Source: Alopecurus myosuroides
Lineage: Eukaryota > Streptophyta > Magnoliopsida > Poales > Poaceae
Length of the DNA: 64,000 nucleotides
Direction: 5' to 3'
NCBI GenBank assembly: GCA_028641055.1
Contig: CM054062.1
Location: 143,780,144-143,844,143, forward strand
Position numbers and translations under genes: made by a program. Below the pieces are notes generated by a model. That model was not told the DNA's origin. It made no database searches and was given only the letters and a program-made list of their open reading frames with translations. Shown here in pieces: positions 1 to 11,300 of this stretch; position 1 is the first letter of the stretch, and each line of letters begins with the position of its first letter.

Positions 1-702
1 GCCGGTTTGATCGGTGCCGGTGGCAGCATCCATGGACACTTTGCCCCACGCACGGACCAATGTGACATCTTCAATCTCGGTGTAGTTGGGCTGCTTCCCC
101 GATCTGCTCTGCCGCGCGGTAGCCTCGTCCACCTCAACCACGTCGTCGTCCACCTCTTCGTCCGCCTCTTCATCCTCGCCATAGTCAGCGTACTCGTCGT
201 CGAAGCCACCAATGCCCGAATCCAAGTCCACCGCAGAATCGTTGAGCATATCCATGTAGGATGTCGCGGCAGCAGCCGCAGGCACTTCGTCGAGCACCTG
301 GCGGGCACCAGCGGGCGGCGGCGTGGGCAACCGCGGCGTGGGCGGCGTGGGAGCAGGCAGAACGACCGGTGACAGAACCTCGGCGACCACCTGCGTGGGC
401 GGATCGTCCGCTGCAGGCGTCGCGGCCTTCTTCACCTTTGGCGGCCGCCCCCTCGTCGCGAATGACTTCACCCTCTTGGCGGTAGCAGCAGTGGCCGCCG
501 CCGCCCCCGCCGCCGTCGCTACCGCAGGCCCCGGCGGTGTGTCGAAGAAGAGCTTCGGGATCCTCTTCCTCTTCATCGGCATGGTGGCGGAGATGATGGC
601 GGCGACATCGGCGGAGGCCGCGGCGTCGACGGTGGCAGTATTCACCACCTCGGACATGGGTGGCGCGCCGTCGGCGGTGGGAGGGGCTTGCGAGGAGTCC
701 AT
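1..702 (-). CDS. Myb/SANT-like protein of a PIF/Harbinger element (3' end outside window)
   Basis: An open frame of 234 codons runs from an ATG at 702 off the left edge without a stop. The N-terminal part is Ala/Pro-rich low complexity with a basic KRKR patch near residue 55 and an AT-hook-like RGRPPK patch near residue 100. An acidic stretch (EDEEADEEVDDD) follows, and then the start of a Myb/SANT-like fold (NYTEIEDVTLVRAWGKVS, then GTDQ), typical of plant proteins annotated as NAM-associated or GST-T3-like. PIF/Harbinger elements characteristically encode a Myb-like DNA-binding protein beside the transposase, and the frame sits inside an element whose terminal repeat ends at 1000, so I read it as that ORF1. 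The frame is intact as far as seen. The C-terminal half of the domain and any transposase lie to the left. A captured host gene is the alternative. Confidence 0.72.
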   Translation of the reverse strand, partial: MDSSQAPPTADGAPPMSEVVNTATVDAAASADVAAIISATMPMKRKRIPKLFFDTPPGPAVATAAGAAAATAATAKRVKSFATRGRPPKVKKAATPAADDPPTQVVAEVLSPVVLPAPTPPTPRLPTPPPAGARQVLDEVPAAAAATSYMDMLNDSAVDLDSGIGGFDDEYADYGEDEEADEEVDDDVVEVDEATARQSRSGKQPNYTEIEDVTLVRAWGKVSMDAATGTDQTG

Positions 703-1000
703 GGCGGCGAGATCTGGCCACGCGGTGGCCGGGGATGGCGAGGAGGCGGATTTCCGGCGGCGGCGGCGGCGGTTGGGAGGTTCGCGCGCAGTTGGGGAAA
801 AGGTGAGGGGTTGGCCCTCTACATCTCCTCCCGACCCGCACATGTAGGGGTCGACGGGCCGCCCCCTACCCAAACCTGTAAAAAATCGTCCGGGGTGGTC
901 CATTTACGGGGTCTGCTAGATGGCCGGGTAGAGCCCAAACCCGTATATCAGCGGTTATTATACGGGTTTGGGCTATATAGGGGGTCTGTTAGACATGCTC
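1..1000 (-). mobile_element. PIF/Harbinger-type DNA transposon, right-hand end
   Basis: The terminus reads inward as GAGCATGTCTAACAGACCCC and is followed at 1001-1003 by TTA, the target triplet expected for Harbinger elements. The first host bases after it (TTATAAGGTGAGCC) equal 7405-7418 of the copia 3' LTR, so the element sits at a TTA inside the copia 5' LTR. Bases 703-1000 hold the 5' leader of the Myb-like gene and subterminal GC-rich sequence with CCCAAACCCGTATA-type inverted motifs. The left terminus is outside the window. Confidence 0.7.
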
Positions 1001-1784
1001 TTATAAGGTGAGCCATTCTATCTCATGTATGAGTAGGCAAGGCAAGAGGAGAGGTGTGTCACACGCGCTCCTCCGCCGCCCGCCTCGCCGCGCCGCGGGT
1101 TGCGAGAATGAGCCGAGCCGAGAGCGTTTATTTTGTCGATTGGGAAAACTTAATGAGTCATTAATTTGGTAATTAACGGACGCGTTAATTCCAAAACCGT
1201 TTCCGTTTCCTTTCTGGATCGTGGAGCCGAACCGACTCAGACGTGGAGTTACGCCCACGTCTCTCCCAGCCCACATATAAAACGCGCATACGGTAAAACC
1301 CTAGCCGCCACTTCGTCATATGGTTTCGCACCACCGTTCCAAAGCACTGCGCCGCCAATCAAGTCTTCTCCATCCCTCCTTCCGGCGTGCACCGCGAGAA
1401 GGGACAGCAGGCCTCCGGAACCCCGCCTCTTGTGATCCTGTACGGGAGAGGGGCGATCAGGTTTTTGGGGAGCGCACTCGCGCGACTGCTGACGGCGACT
1501 ACTTCCCCAACGACGACTTCTTCCCCGACCTCGGCAACCTCTTCATCAACGACATGGCCGACGGCGTGGACAACAACAACAACGGCGGTGCCGCTACCGC
1601 TGCATCGTACGTAACTCTACTCCATCTGTATGGGATATTCCTGGAATTCATATGTCTAGTTCTAGCTATAGATTGGATCAGTTTGTCTACCGTACTAGAT
1701 CTAGATATTTGCATGATTACTGTCGTAATTCATCTGATGCTATTTCGAATTAAATCATGTGCTAAATTGCTAATATATTCAACA
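1001..1784 (+). repeat. Copia 5' LTR, 5'-truncated in window by the Harbinger element
   Basis: Matches 7405-8123 closely, from TTATAAGGTGAGCC to the ATTCAACA end. The first ~150 bp of the LTR should lie left of the Harbinger insertion. Unlike the 3' LTR it keeps a ~102-bp segment (about 1231-1332) containing a TATA box. A GC-rich run near 1080-1100 is shorter than in the 3' LTR. Confidence 0.88.
1276..1282 (+). promoter_or_regulatory. TATA box of the copia LTR promoter
   Basis: TATAAAA lies in CCCACATATAAAACGCGC, about 270 bp upstream of the LTR-embedded ATG at 1554. This segment is deleted in the 3' LTR. Confidence 0.55.
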
Positions 1785-2823
1785 ATCCAAAAACCTGATT
1801 ATAGGCAATTTCTTGCACCTGCGCCGTCGGTCATTGCGGCGACAAGGCCAATCCCTTTCAAGGGTGTGGACTATAAGAGGTGGCGCACGAGAGCAGTGCT
1901 ATGGTTTCAAACCTTGCGCTGCTATGCGGCCACCAAGGGCAAGCCTGAGGGCGATCTTAATCCAGCACAGCTGGAGGCCTTTGAGAATATGGACACTATG
2001 TTTAAAAGTGTCCTCCTCGGTATTATTGACGATTCCATTGTGGATCTGTATATGTCGTTTGATAACGGCAAGGATATGTGGGCTGCACTTGAGGCCAAAT
2101 TTGGGGCCTCGGATGCTGGCAGCGAGCTGTATGTCATGGAGCAATTCTATGACTACAGGATGACTGATGAGCGCTCTGTTGTTCAACAGGCTCATGAGAT
2201 ACAGTCACTCGCTAAAGAACTTGAGCACTTTAAGTGTATGTTACTGGACAAATTTGTGGCCGGAGGCATTATTGCCAAGCTTCCATCTTCATGGAGCTCC
2301 TTTGCTACTTCTCTGAAACACAAGAGACAGGAGTTTTCCGTTTCGGACCTCATCGGATCTCTTGATGTGGAAGAGAAGGCGAGAGCAAAGGATACACGTG
2401 CTCGGGTTGCTGAGATAGGTTCTTCTGCTCATGTGGTACAGAAGAAACAGTACCCTCCCAACAAGCCTAAATATAACAAGAAGAAATCCGAGGGTAAAGG
2501 CAAACCCGATGGCAAGTTTAAACCGTCGCACTCTACCAACTTCAAGAAGAGAAAGGGGTCATGTCACGTTTGCGGTGATCTGACTCATTGGGCTCCAAAA
2601 TGTCCTAGACGTTATGAGTTGCAGCAGCAGGAGAACAGCGGCAAGACCGCTAATGTTGTCATGGCTGACACTGAGATGAAGTATGCTGGGTACGGTATAG
2701 TTCCCACTATTCTTTCAGTTTGTCATTCACCTGAATGGTTAGTTGACACAGGTGCCAATGTACATGTTTGTGCTGATGCTTCCATGTTCTCTTCTTATCA
2801 GGTCACAGGGACTTCCCCGTGCT
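1554..2823 (+). pseudogene. gag: Copia gag and protease, with possible LTR-encoded first exon
   Basis: Gag body: the segment after VIAATRPIPFKG is a typical UBN2-type copia gag, followed by a basic Lys-rich tract and a CCHC knuckle (CHVCGDLTHWAPKC, near 2560-2600). The protease motif WLVDTGAN follows near 2735-2760. The reading frame is open from inside the LTR. An ATG at 1554 begins MADGVDNNNN, and a donor-like GTACGTAA at 1607 with an acceptor TTATAG ending at 1804 would remove 198 nt in frame. Unspliced RNA is also open. A frameshift in the C-run at about 2814-2817 ends this frame at TGA (2823-2825). The reading of gag and protease is secure; the LTR start and intron are inference. Confidence 0.8.
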
Positions 2824-3898
2824 GATGGGGAACGGGTCACATGCTACTGTTCGTGGTGTTGGTACGGTCGATCTGAAGTTTACTTCGGGGAAGATCGTGC
2901 GGCTGAAGAACGTTCATCATGTGCCCTCCATCAATAAAAATCTCGTCAGCGGCTCACGTTTATGTCGAGATGGTTTTAAGTTGGTTTTCGAGTCTAATAA
3001 AGTTGTAATTTCCAAGTATGGACAATTTATTGGTAAATGCTATGAGTGCGGAGCCTTGTTCCGCTTATCCTTATCAGATATTTGCACCAAAGTTATTAAT
3101 AATGTTTGCCACGATAATGATTGTGATGTTTGGCATTCACGACTTTGTCATATTAATTTTGGTTGCATGACGCGGTTAGCAAATATGAGTTTAATTCCGA
3201 AATTCAGTACTATTAAAGGTTCCAAATGTCAAGTGTGTGTTCAAGCTAAGCAACCTCGCAAATCTCATAAGACCGCGGAGGCGAGAGACTTGGCACCACT
3301 AGAACTTATACATTCTGATCTTTGTGAGATGAATGGCGTATTGACAAAAGGTGGAAAGAAATATTTCATGACACTTATTGATGACTCCACTAGATATTGT
3401 TATGTGTATCTTCTGAAATCTAAAGATGAAGCTTTAACGTATTTCAAGAACTATAAGGCCGAAGCTGAGAACCAACTTGATCGTAAAATTAAACGGTTTA
3501 GGTCTGATCGTGGTGGAGAGTATTTTTCCAACGAGTTTAATTCTTTTTGTGCTGAACACGGTATTATTCATGAGAGGACGCCTCCCTACTCACCTCAGTC
3601 AAATGGGGTGGCTGAAAGAAAGAACCGAACGTTGTCTGATTTGGTTAACGCCATGTTAGACACTTCGGGTCTCTACAAGGCATGGTGGGGGGAGGCGCTA
3701 ATGACTGCATGTCATGTCCTAAACCGAGTTCCCACAAAGAATAAAACCATTACTCCATTTGAGGAATGGGAAAGGAAAAGGTTGAAACTCTCCTACCTAC
3801 GTACTTGGGGTTGTTTGGCGAAAGTCAATATACCAATTTCCAAGAAGCGCAAGCTTGGACCTAAAACCGTAGATTGTGTTTTTCTGGGCTATGCTTTT
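2819..3898 (+). pseudogene. pol: Copia protease tail and integrase, interrupted
   Basis: This resumes in a new frame at LMGNGSHATVRG. It contains the gag-pre-integrase HHCC zinc region (WHSRLCHINFG ... CQVCVQAKQ) and the integrase core with D (LIHSDLC), D (SDRGGEYF) and E (NGVAERKNRTL). The sequence breaks at FLGYAF where the Mutator-type element enters at 3899. Removing 3899-4836 and one copy of the 9-bp duplication restores the frame into the reverse transcriptase segment. Confidence 0.88.
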
Positions 3899-4836
3899 CG
3901 AAAAAGTCCATTTTAAACCCTGAAGTCATAGAGGTTAGGCAGTTCGAACCCTGAAATCGGAATCCCTGTCATTTGCACCCTCAACTAATTAATCCTGGTC
4001 TAAATTGAACCTTGTACCTGTTTGGCTCACTGGGAAAAAAAGACATCCTGGCCGGGAATACGCGTTGTCTCGCTGACTAGCGGGCCCACATGTCATACTA
4101 TCCTCTTATCTCAATCCGTCTCCCTCCTCATCTAAAGAAAAGGGGAATTTGGCCATGGAGTTCACTGGGGACTACCGTATGGGAGTGAGGGGGGAGGGGG
4201 GCGTGATTATTAGGGCGAGGGGGACAGGGACAGGCAAGGCGAGGCCGGCGCCACCCCTCATCCCCTATCTCCGTTCCTCCGACATCGGGGACATGCCGAC
4301 AGGAAAGGAGAGGCCTCCGCCGCCGCGCATCCCTGCATATCCTCTCCTCGAGCGCCCGGGACAGGCAAGGAGAGGCATCGCTGCCCCCAAACCTCCTCTC
4401 CTCCGTCGCCCTGCATCTCCTATCCTTCACTATCCTCCATGTGTCTCGGCCAAGTCGGTCAGCTTCTGTATCCCGCGCAATCGGCTCTGGAACGACGAGG
4501 ATATCTCCGATGAACAGCTGTCTGGACGATGGGTTCCGCACCGGATTCGGGCAGCAGGAACGCCCCATGGGCATGCATCTGTTTGCAAGATGTGGTGACA
4601 TATTTTTTTAGACGTACAAATTAGAAAATTTAGGGAAGAAGATGGATATGACATGTGGGCCAACCTAGTCAGCGAGAGAGTAGCAATTAAGAAAAAAAAA
4701 GTTTCTCAGAAGAACAGGTCTAGGGTTCAATTTAGACCGGGATTTATTAGTTCAGGGTGCAAACGACCGGGATTCCGACTTCAGGGTTTGAACTAGCTGA
4801 CCCCTACAAATTCAGGGTTTGAAATGAAGTTTTTCC
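3899..4836. mobile_element. Non-autonomous Mutator-like element with long TIRs
   Basis: This 938-bp insertion is bounded by a perfect 9-bp direct repeat TATGCTTTT (3890-3898 and 4837-4845), the target-duplication length of Mutator-like elements. The ends are inverted repeats: CGAAAAAGTCCATTTTAAAC on the left pairs with the complement of the right end GTTTGAAATGAAGTTTTTCC. Imperfect inverted similarity continues about 190 bp inward (GACTAGCGGGCCCACATGTCAT left, complement of ATGACATGTGGGCCAACCTAGTC right). No transposase is present; the GC-rich centre (4150-4600) is open on both strands but I recognise nothing in it. Confidence 0.9.
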
Positions 4837-4845
4837 TATGCTTTT

Positions 4846-6702
4846 AATAGCATTGGTTATAGATTCTTGATAGTAAAATCTGAGGTATCCGACATGCATG
4901 TTGGTACGATTATGGAGTCGAATGATGCGACTTTCTTTGAGAACATATTTCCTATGAAGGATATGTCTAGCTCATCAAATCAGGAGAAACCTGTTTCATC
5001 TAGTCAGGAATTAGCTGAGATTCCTGAATCCACCATTCCGATAGAACATGTTGAGAATCCCGAGGAGAATGACAATGAAGTTCCTGTAAGGAGCAAGAGA
5101 CAGAGGACTGCAAAGTCCTTTGGTAATGATTTCATTGTGTACCTCGTGGATGACACACCCAGGACTATTTCAGAAGCCTATGCGTCTCTTGATGCTGACT
5201 ACTGGAAGGAGGCTGTTCGTTGCGAGATGGATTCCATCTTGGCTAACGGAACCTGGGAAATCACTGATCGTCCTTATGGGTGTAAACCTGTAGGATGTAA
5301 GTGGGTGTTCAAGAAAAAGCTTAGGCCTGATGGTACAATTGAAAAGTACAAGGCAAGGCTTGTGGCCAAGGGTTATACCCAGAAAGAAGGTGAAGACTTC
5401 TTTGATACTTACTCACCTGTGGCTAGACTGACCACTATTCGTGTGCTACTCTCACTGGCTGCCTCGCACGGTCTTCTCGTTCATCAAATGGACGTTAAGA
5501 CGGCTTTCCTTAATGGAGAGTTGGACGAGGAAATTTACATGGAGCAGCCAGATGGTTTCGTAGTACCCGGTCAGGATGGCAAGGTGTGTAAGTTATTGAA
5601 GTCATTATACGGCCTCAAGCAAGCACCTAAGCAATGGCATGAAAAGTTCGAAAGGACTTTGACTGCTGAAGGCTTTGTTGTAAACGAAGCTGATAAATGT
5701 GTGTACTATCGCCATGGTGGGGGCAAGGGAGTTATTCTATGTCTATACGTTGATGACATATTGATCTTTGGGACCAATCTTGATTTAATCAAGGAAGTTA
5801 AGGATTTCTTATCTCGCTATTTTGAGATGAAGGATCTAGGAGTAGCTGATGTTATCTTGAACATCAAGCTGTTGAGAGATGATAATGGTGGGATCACACT
5901 GCTTCAATCTCACTATGTGGAATAGGTCTTGAGTCGCTTTGGATATAGTGACTGCAAGCCTTCTTCAACTCCATAGGATGCTAGTTTGTTGCTTCGAAAG
6001 AATCAACGGATTACTAGAGATCAACTGAGATATTCTCAGATTATAGGCTCGCTTATGTATTTGGCGAGTGCCACGAGGCCTGACATCTCTTTTGCTGTGA
6101 GCAAATTGAGTCGGTTTGTTTCCAATCCGGGAGATGATCATTGGCGTGCGCTTGAGAGAGTTATGCGCTATTTAAAAGGCACTGCGAGCTATGGAATTCA
6201 CTATACCGGAAACCCGAGGGTTCTGGAAGGATATAGTGATTCTAATTGGATATCTGATGCTGATGAGCTTAAAGCCACTAGTGGTTATGTTTTTACACTT
6301 GGTGGTGGCGCTGTTTCCTGGAAGTCTTGCAAGCAGACCATCTTAACGAGGTCAACTATGGAAGCAGAACTCGCAGCATTAGACACAGCCACTGTTGAGG
6401 CAGAGTGGCTTCGTGAGCTCTTGATGGACTTGCCTATGGTTGAAAAACCAATACCTGCAATCCTAATGAACTATGATAATCAAACCGTGATCATCAAGGT
6501 GAACAGTTCTAAGGATAATGCAAAGTCATCAAGACATGTGAAGAGGAGATTGAAATCTGTCAGGAAATTGAAGAACTCCGGAGTTATTGCGTTGGATTAT
6601 ATCCAAACATCTATGAACTTGGCAGATCCCTTCACAAAGGGTTTATCACGGAATGTGATAGATAATGCATCGAGGGAGATGGGTTTGAGACCCACGTTAT
6701 GA
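4846..6702 (+). pseudogene. pol: Copia reverse transcriptase and RNase H with two in-frame stops
   Basis: The frame continues from [14 protein letters not shown] through a Ser/Glu-rich linker into the copia RT ([43 protein letters not shown], catalytic YVDD near 5750). RNase H follows ([19 protein letters not shown] [10 protein letters not shown], the LADPFTKGL tail). TAG stops interrupt the same frame at about 5923 and 5974, between RT and RNase H. It ends at TGA 6700-6702. Length and order are normal for copia pol. Confidence 0.92.
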
Positions 6703-7257
6703 GTTGCCCACAGTGGTAACCCACTCTATGTGATCGGAGATCCCGTGAATTAGAAGTGGGAGACAAGCTGTTGGTCGGCTGAGAGGAGAGTATCCTTATA
6801 TTTTATTCCACTCCATAAAAGATGCAATACTCTCCTGATCTGTATGGTAGGTTGACATTTGTCTTAATGTGTTCCAAGTGGCTTATTTATATAAGCAGAG
6901 ATGTGTCCTACAGAACATCTCCTGAGGAACTCACCTATATGAGTCTGACTGTTAAACGTCGCAGTCTATGAGAATCGGGTGCTCTCTAATAAACTCATGA
7001 AAGGCCTTCGGAGTATGACGCGTACGCTCCAAACCGCGGGGAAGCCTTGCGGCAGCCTAGTATCGATTCAGACGTTGTGTGAAACTGGTATCACAGCAAA
7101 CTTGTAGTTCAAGGCGTAGTCCACTATTCAAGTTGTGAACTACTGTAGCATGATGTTCTACGTGGAAGTTCAACTTAACAGTCTCCACTAACACCGGTAT
7201 ATAAACAATGTTTTGGACGGAGTTTATGAAATATGCTAATGACACTTTGTGGGGGAT
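6703..7257 (+). other. Copia 3' untranslated internal region
   Basis: No coding frame. It links RNase H to the polypurine tract at about 7249-7257 and resembles copia 3' leader sequence. Nothing else recognised. Confidence 0.6.
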
Positions 7258-8123
7258 TGTTAGAATTTTATATGGGCTCACATGTCTAGCCCACTAAGCC
7301 CACTAAAATCCTGAAATTGTCATGGCCCATTCATGAATAATGCAAGTGGGGAGTGGGACTAAAGTTTAGTCCCACATTGCTAGTTTGGAGAGAGTGGAAC
7401 CACCTTATAAGGTGAGCCTTTCTAGCTCATGTATGAGTAGGCAAGGCAAGAGGAGAGGTGTGCCACACGCGCGCTCCTCCTCCGCCGCCCGCCTCGCCAC
7501 ATCACGCCGCGCCGCGCCGCGCCGCGGGTTGCGGGAATGAGCCGAGCCGAGAGCGTTTATTTTGTCGATTGGGAAAACTTAATGAGTCATTAATTTGGTA
7601 ATTAACAGACGCGTTAATTCCAAAACCGTTTCCGTTTCCTTTCTGGATCGTGGAGCCGAACCGTTCCAAAGCACCGCGCCGCCAATCAAGTCTTCTCCAT
7701 CCCTCCTTCCGGCGTGCACCGCGAGAAGGGACAGCAGGCCTCCGGAACCCCGCCTCTTGTGATCCTGTACGGGAGAGGGGCGATCAGGTTTTTGGGGAGC
7801 GCACTCGCGCGACTGCTGACGGCGACTACTTCCCCAACGACGACTTCTTCCCCGACCTCGGCAACCTCTTCATCAACGACATGGCCGACGGCGTGGACAA
7901 CAACAACAACGGCGGTGCCGCTACCGCTGCATCGTACGTAACTCTACTCCATCTGTATGAGATATTCCTGGAATTCATATGTCTAGTTCTAGCTATAGAT
8001 TGGATCAGTTTGTCTACTGTACTAGATCTAGAATTTTGCATGATTACTGTATTTGTTACTGTCGTAATTCATCTGCTGCTATTTCGAATTAAATCATGTG
8101 CTAAATTGATAATATATTCAACA
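7258..8123 (+). repeat. Copia 3' LTR
   Basis: 866 bp, beginning TGTTAGAATTTTATATGGGC and ending ATTCAACA (TG...CA). Compared with the 5' LTR it lacks about 102 bp between two ACCG motifs, has an expanded CGCCG run near 7505, and has a short TATTTGTTACTG-type insertion near 8048. It still encodes the MADGVDNNNN leader. Confidence 0.88.
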
Positions 8124-8349
8124 ATAAACGGATTCGGTGGAGGGGAGGAGTGAGTGTGGAATTGCAAAAGAACGACGATGACAGACGACAGGAGGCTGGT
8201 TTGTTAAGATATGTCTCTTACCGAACGATGCTAGGGGCTAGAGAATTACGGGAACGGCGGTTGGATTGGAGTAAATCGGGGACGATGGCATTAGTGATGT
8301 AATTAATGTGTTGTAATTAGTATGGGGTGTCATTCCTTTCGTAATTACG
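8124..8349. other. Spacer between copia and Athila remnant
   Basis: About 225 bp with no coding frame. A short inverted pair GGTGTCA / TGACACC near 8326-8364 suggests a decayed MITE end, but I cannot assign it. Confidence 0.4.
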
Positions 8350-11300
8350 TTGAAGTGTGACACCACCACCACATCAACCTTAATAGTAAAGATCATGCAT
8401 GAAATTGGTTCTTGTGAACTCGAAAATGTTGATGTGGTTATTCAACTTGCTAATAGAGAAACTATCTTTCCGATTGGTATTGTTAGAGATGTAGAAGTTT
8501 TATGTGGTAAAACTAAATATTTTTCTAGTACATGGTGCATCTGCTAGTAAAACTTGTCCTATCATTTTTTGTAGACCTTTCTTGAACACCTGTGGTGCTG
8601 TTATAAATTGTAAGAAGGAGAAAATATTGATTAAATTTGATGGAAAATCTTATGAGTTTAATTTTTCTAAATTTGCTAGAGCTGCTTATGAAACTGAATT
8701 GCCTAATGAGGATTTTAGAGTTGAATAGCTTGCCTCTATTGCTCTTGCTCCTAACAATGCTTTGCAGCAATACATGGAGGATCAGGAAAGTGAGGTCTTT
8801 ATGGAAGAAAGAAATGAGATTGACGATATTCTTCTTTGTCAACTAGTGATGCTGAAACACAATTTACATGTGGAATACTTGGGTACCACATTACCACCCA
8901 AGGGGGGTCCTGTATTTGATTAAAAACCTTTACCTGATGATCTTAAATATTCTTATATTGATGATAAGGAAACATATCCTTTTATTATTAGTTCTAAACT
9001 TTCAGGTAAAGAAGAGAAAAGGTTATTGGAAATATTGAAGAAACACCGTGGAGCTATTGGATATACTCTTCATGATTTGAAAGGGATTTCCCCTACTATA
9101 TGTCAACATGCTATTAATATAGAACCTGATGCAAAGCCTGCAGTTCAACACCAACGTCGTTTAATTCCTAAGATAAAGGAAGTGGTAAGAAATGAGGTAT
9201 TAGAACTCCTTGATGCTGGTATTATTTATCCTATTGCTGATAGTAGATGGGTAAATCATGTGCATTGTGTCCCAAAGAAAGGAGGAATGATTGTTGTGCC
9301 AAATGAAAATGATGAGTTTATTCCTCAAAGATTAGTAGTTGGTTATAGAATGTGCATTGATTTTAGGAAAGTTAACAAAGTTACTAAGAAGGATAATTAC
9401 CCTTTACCTTTTATTGATCAAATGTTAGAGAGGATGTCTAAGAAAACTCATTTTTGCTTTCTTGATGGTTATTCTGGATTTTCTCAATTTTTTGTTAGAA
9501 AGCAAGATCAAGAGAAAACAACCTGTACTTGCCCTTATGGAACTTATGCTTATAGACGTATGCCTTTTGGTTTGTGTAATGCTCCTGCTACGTTTCAAAG
9601 ATGCATGTTTTCTATTTTTCATGGTTTTTGTGAGGACATTGTGGAAGTATTCATGGACGATTTCTCCGTATATGGGACTTCTTTTGTAACTGTTTGCACA
9701 ATCTTGATAAAGTTTTGCATAGATGTGAGGAAACTAATCTTGTTCTTAATTAGGAGAAATGTCACTTTATGGTAAATGAAGGAATTGTTCTTGGACATAA
9801 AATTTCTGAAAGAGGTATTGAAGTTGACAGAGCTAAAGTGGAAGCAATTGAGAAAATGCCCTGTCCAGGGATGTTAAATGTATTTGTAGTATTCTTGGTC
9901 ATGCTGATTTTTATAAGAGGTTTATTAAAGATTTCTGTAAAATATCAAAGCCTCTTACTGATCTTCTTCAAAAAGACGTACATTTTGTTTTCTATGATGA
10001 TTGCAAATAAGTTTTCAAAACTTTAAAGAAGGCTTTAACTACTGCTCCTATTGTTCAATCACCTGATTGAAATTTGCGTTTTGAAATTATGTGTCATGCT
10101 AGTGATCTTGTTGTACGTGATGTTCTTGGACAGCGAGTAGATAAGAAATTGAATGTTATTCATTATGCTAGTAAGACTCTTGATGATGCTCACAAGAATT
10201 ATGCTACCACTAAAAAAGAGTTCCTAGATGTAGTTTTTGCTTGTGATAAGTTTAGACCTTATATAGTTGATTCAAAAGTTACTATTCACACTGATCATGC
10301 TGCCGTTAAATACCTTATGGAAAAGAAAGATGCTAAGTCTAGGCTTATTATATGGGTGCTGATTTTATAAGAGTTTGATTTTCATACTGTGGATAGAAAG
10401 GGTGTTGAAAATCCTGTTGCTGATAATATGTCTAGATTGGAAAACATTACTTATGACCCTATTCCTGTTAATGATAGTTTTCCAAATGAACAGTTGGCTG
10501 CAATAAAAGTAAACTCCCAATATAGTCCTTCGTATGTAGATTATGCTAACTTTATTGTTTCCAAGTATTTGCCTCCAACATTTACAGCTCAGCAAAGAAG
10601 GAAATTCTTTTATGATTTGAGGCATTATTTTTGGTATGACCCACACTTATATAAATAAGGTGTAGATGGTATTATGCGAAGATGTGTTCCAGAACATAAA
10701 CAACAAGAGATATTGAGAAAGTGTCATGGTAGTGCTTATGGAGGACATCACGCTGGAGATAGAACCGCACAGAAGTTTCTACAATCAGGTTTCTATTGGC
10801 CTACTCTCTTTAAAGATGCACAAAAGTTTATTTTATCTTGTGATGAATGTCAAAGAGTTGGTAATATTTCTAGACATAATGAAATGCCTATGAATTACTT
10901 GTTATTAAACCTTTCGATTGTTGGGGTTTTGAATTTATGGGTCCGTTTCCTCCTTCGAATGATTATACTCATACACTTGTTGCTGTTTATTATGTTACTA
11001 AATGGGTAGAAGCTATACCTACAAAGAGTGCTGATGGTGAAACCTCATTAAAAATGCTTAAATATGTTGTTTTTCCTAGGTTTGGTGTGGCTAGATATCT
11101 TATGACTGATGGAGGTTCTCATTTTATTCATGATGATTTTAGAAAAAACCTTGCTAAATATGATGTTAATCATAGAATTGCCTTAACTTATCATCCTCAA
11201 ACAAGTGGGCAAGTAGAATTATGAAATAGAGTAATTGAATCTATCTTGCAAAATCCTGTTAGTAAATCTAGGAAAAATTGGTCTGATAAGTTAAATGATG

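Larger units (their letters stand above)
1001..8123 (+). mobile_element. Ty1/copia LTR retrotransposon, degenerate, with two insertions
   Basis: Domain order is gag (zinc knuckle), protease, integrase, reverse transcriptase, RNase H on the plus strand, which is the copia order. LTRs flank it: a partial one at 1001-1784 and a complete one at 7258-8123. A purine tract (GTGGGGGATTG) abuts the 3' LTR. I could not find the usual initiator-Met primer site (TGGTATCAGAG) after the 5' LTR. Pol carries one frameshift near 2815, two in-frame stops near 5923 and 5974, and a Mutator-type insertion at 3899-4836, so the copy is dead. The outer target duplication cannot be read because the left end is outside the window; ATAAA (8124-8128) is the candidate. 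Confidence 0.93.

Noticed and set aside
185..847. Overlapping GC-rich frames on both strands at the left edge
   Set aside because: They are shadows of the Myb-like frame on the minus strand, which alone has recognisable domain sequence and a sensible start.
4128..4601. Opposed frames of ~150 codons inside the Mutator-type element
   Set aside because: GC-rich, open on both strands, low complexity and no motif; not supportable as genes.
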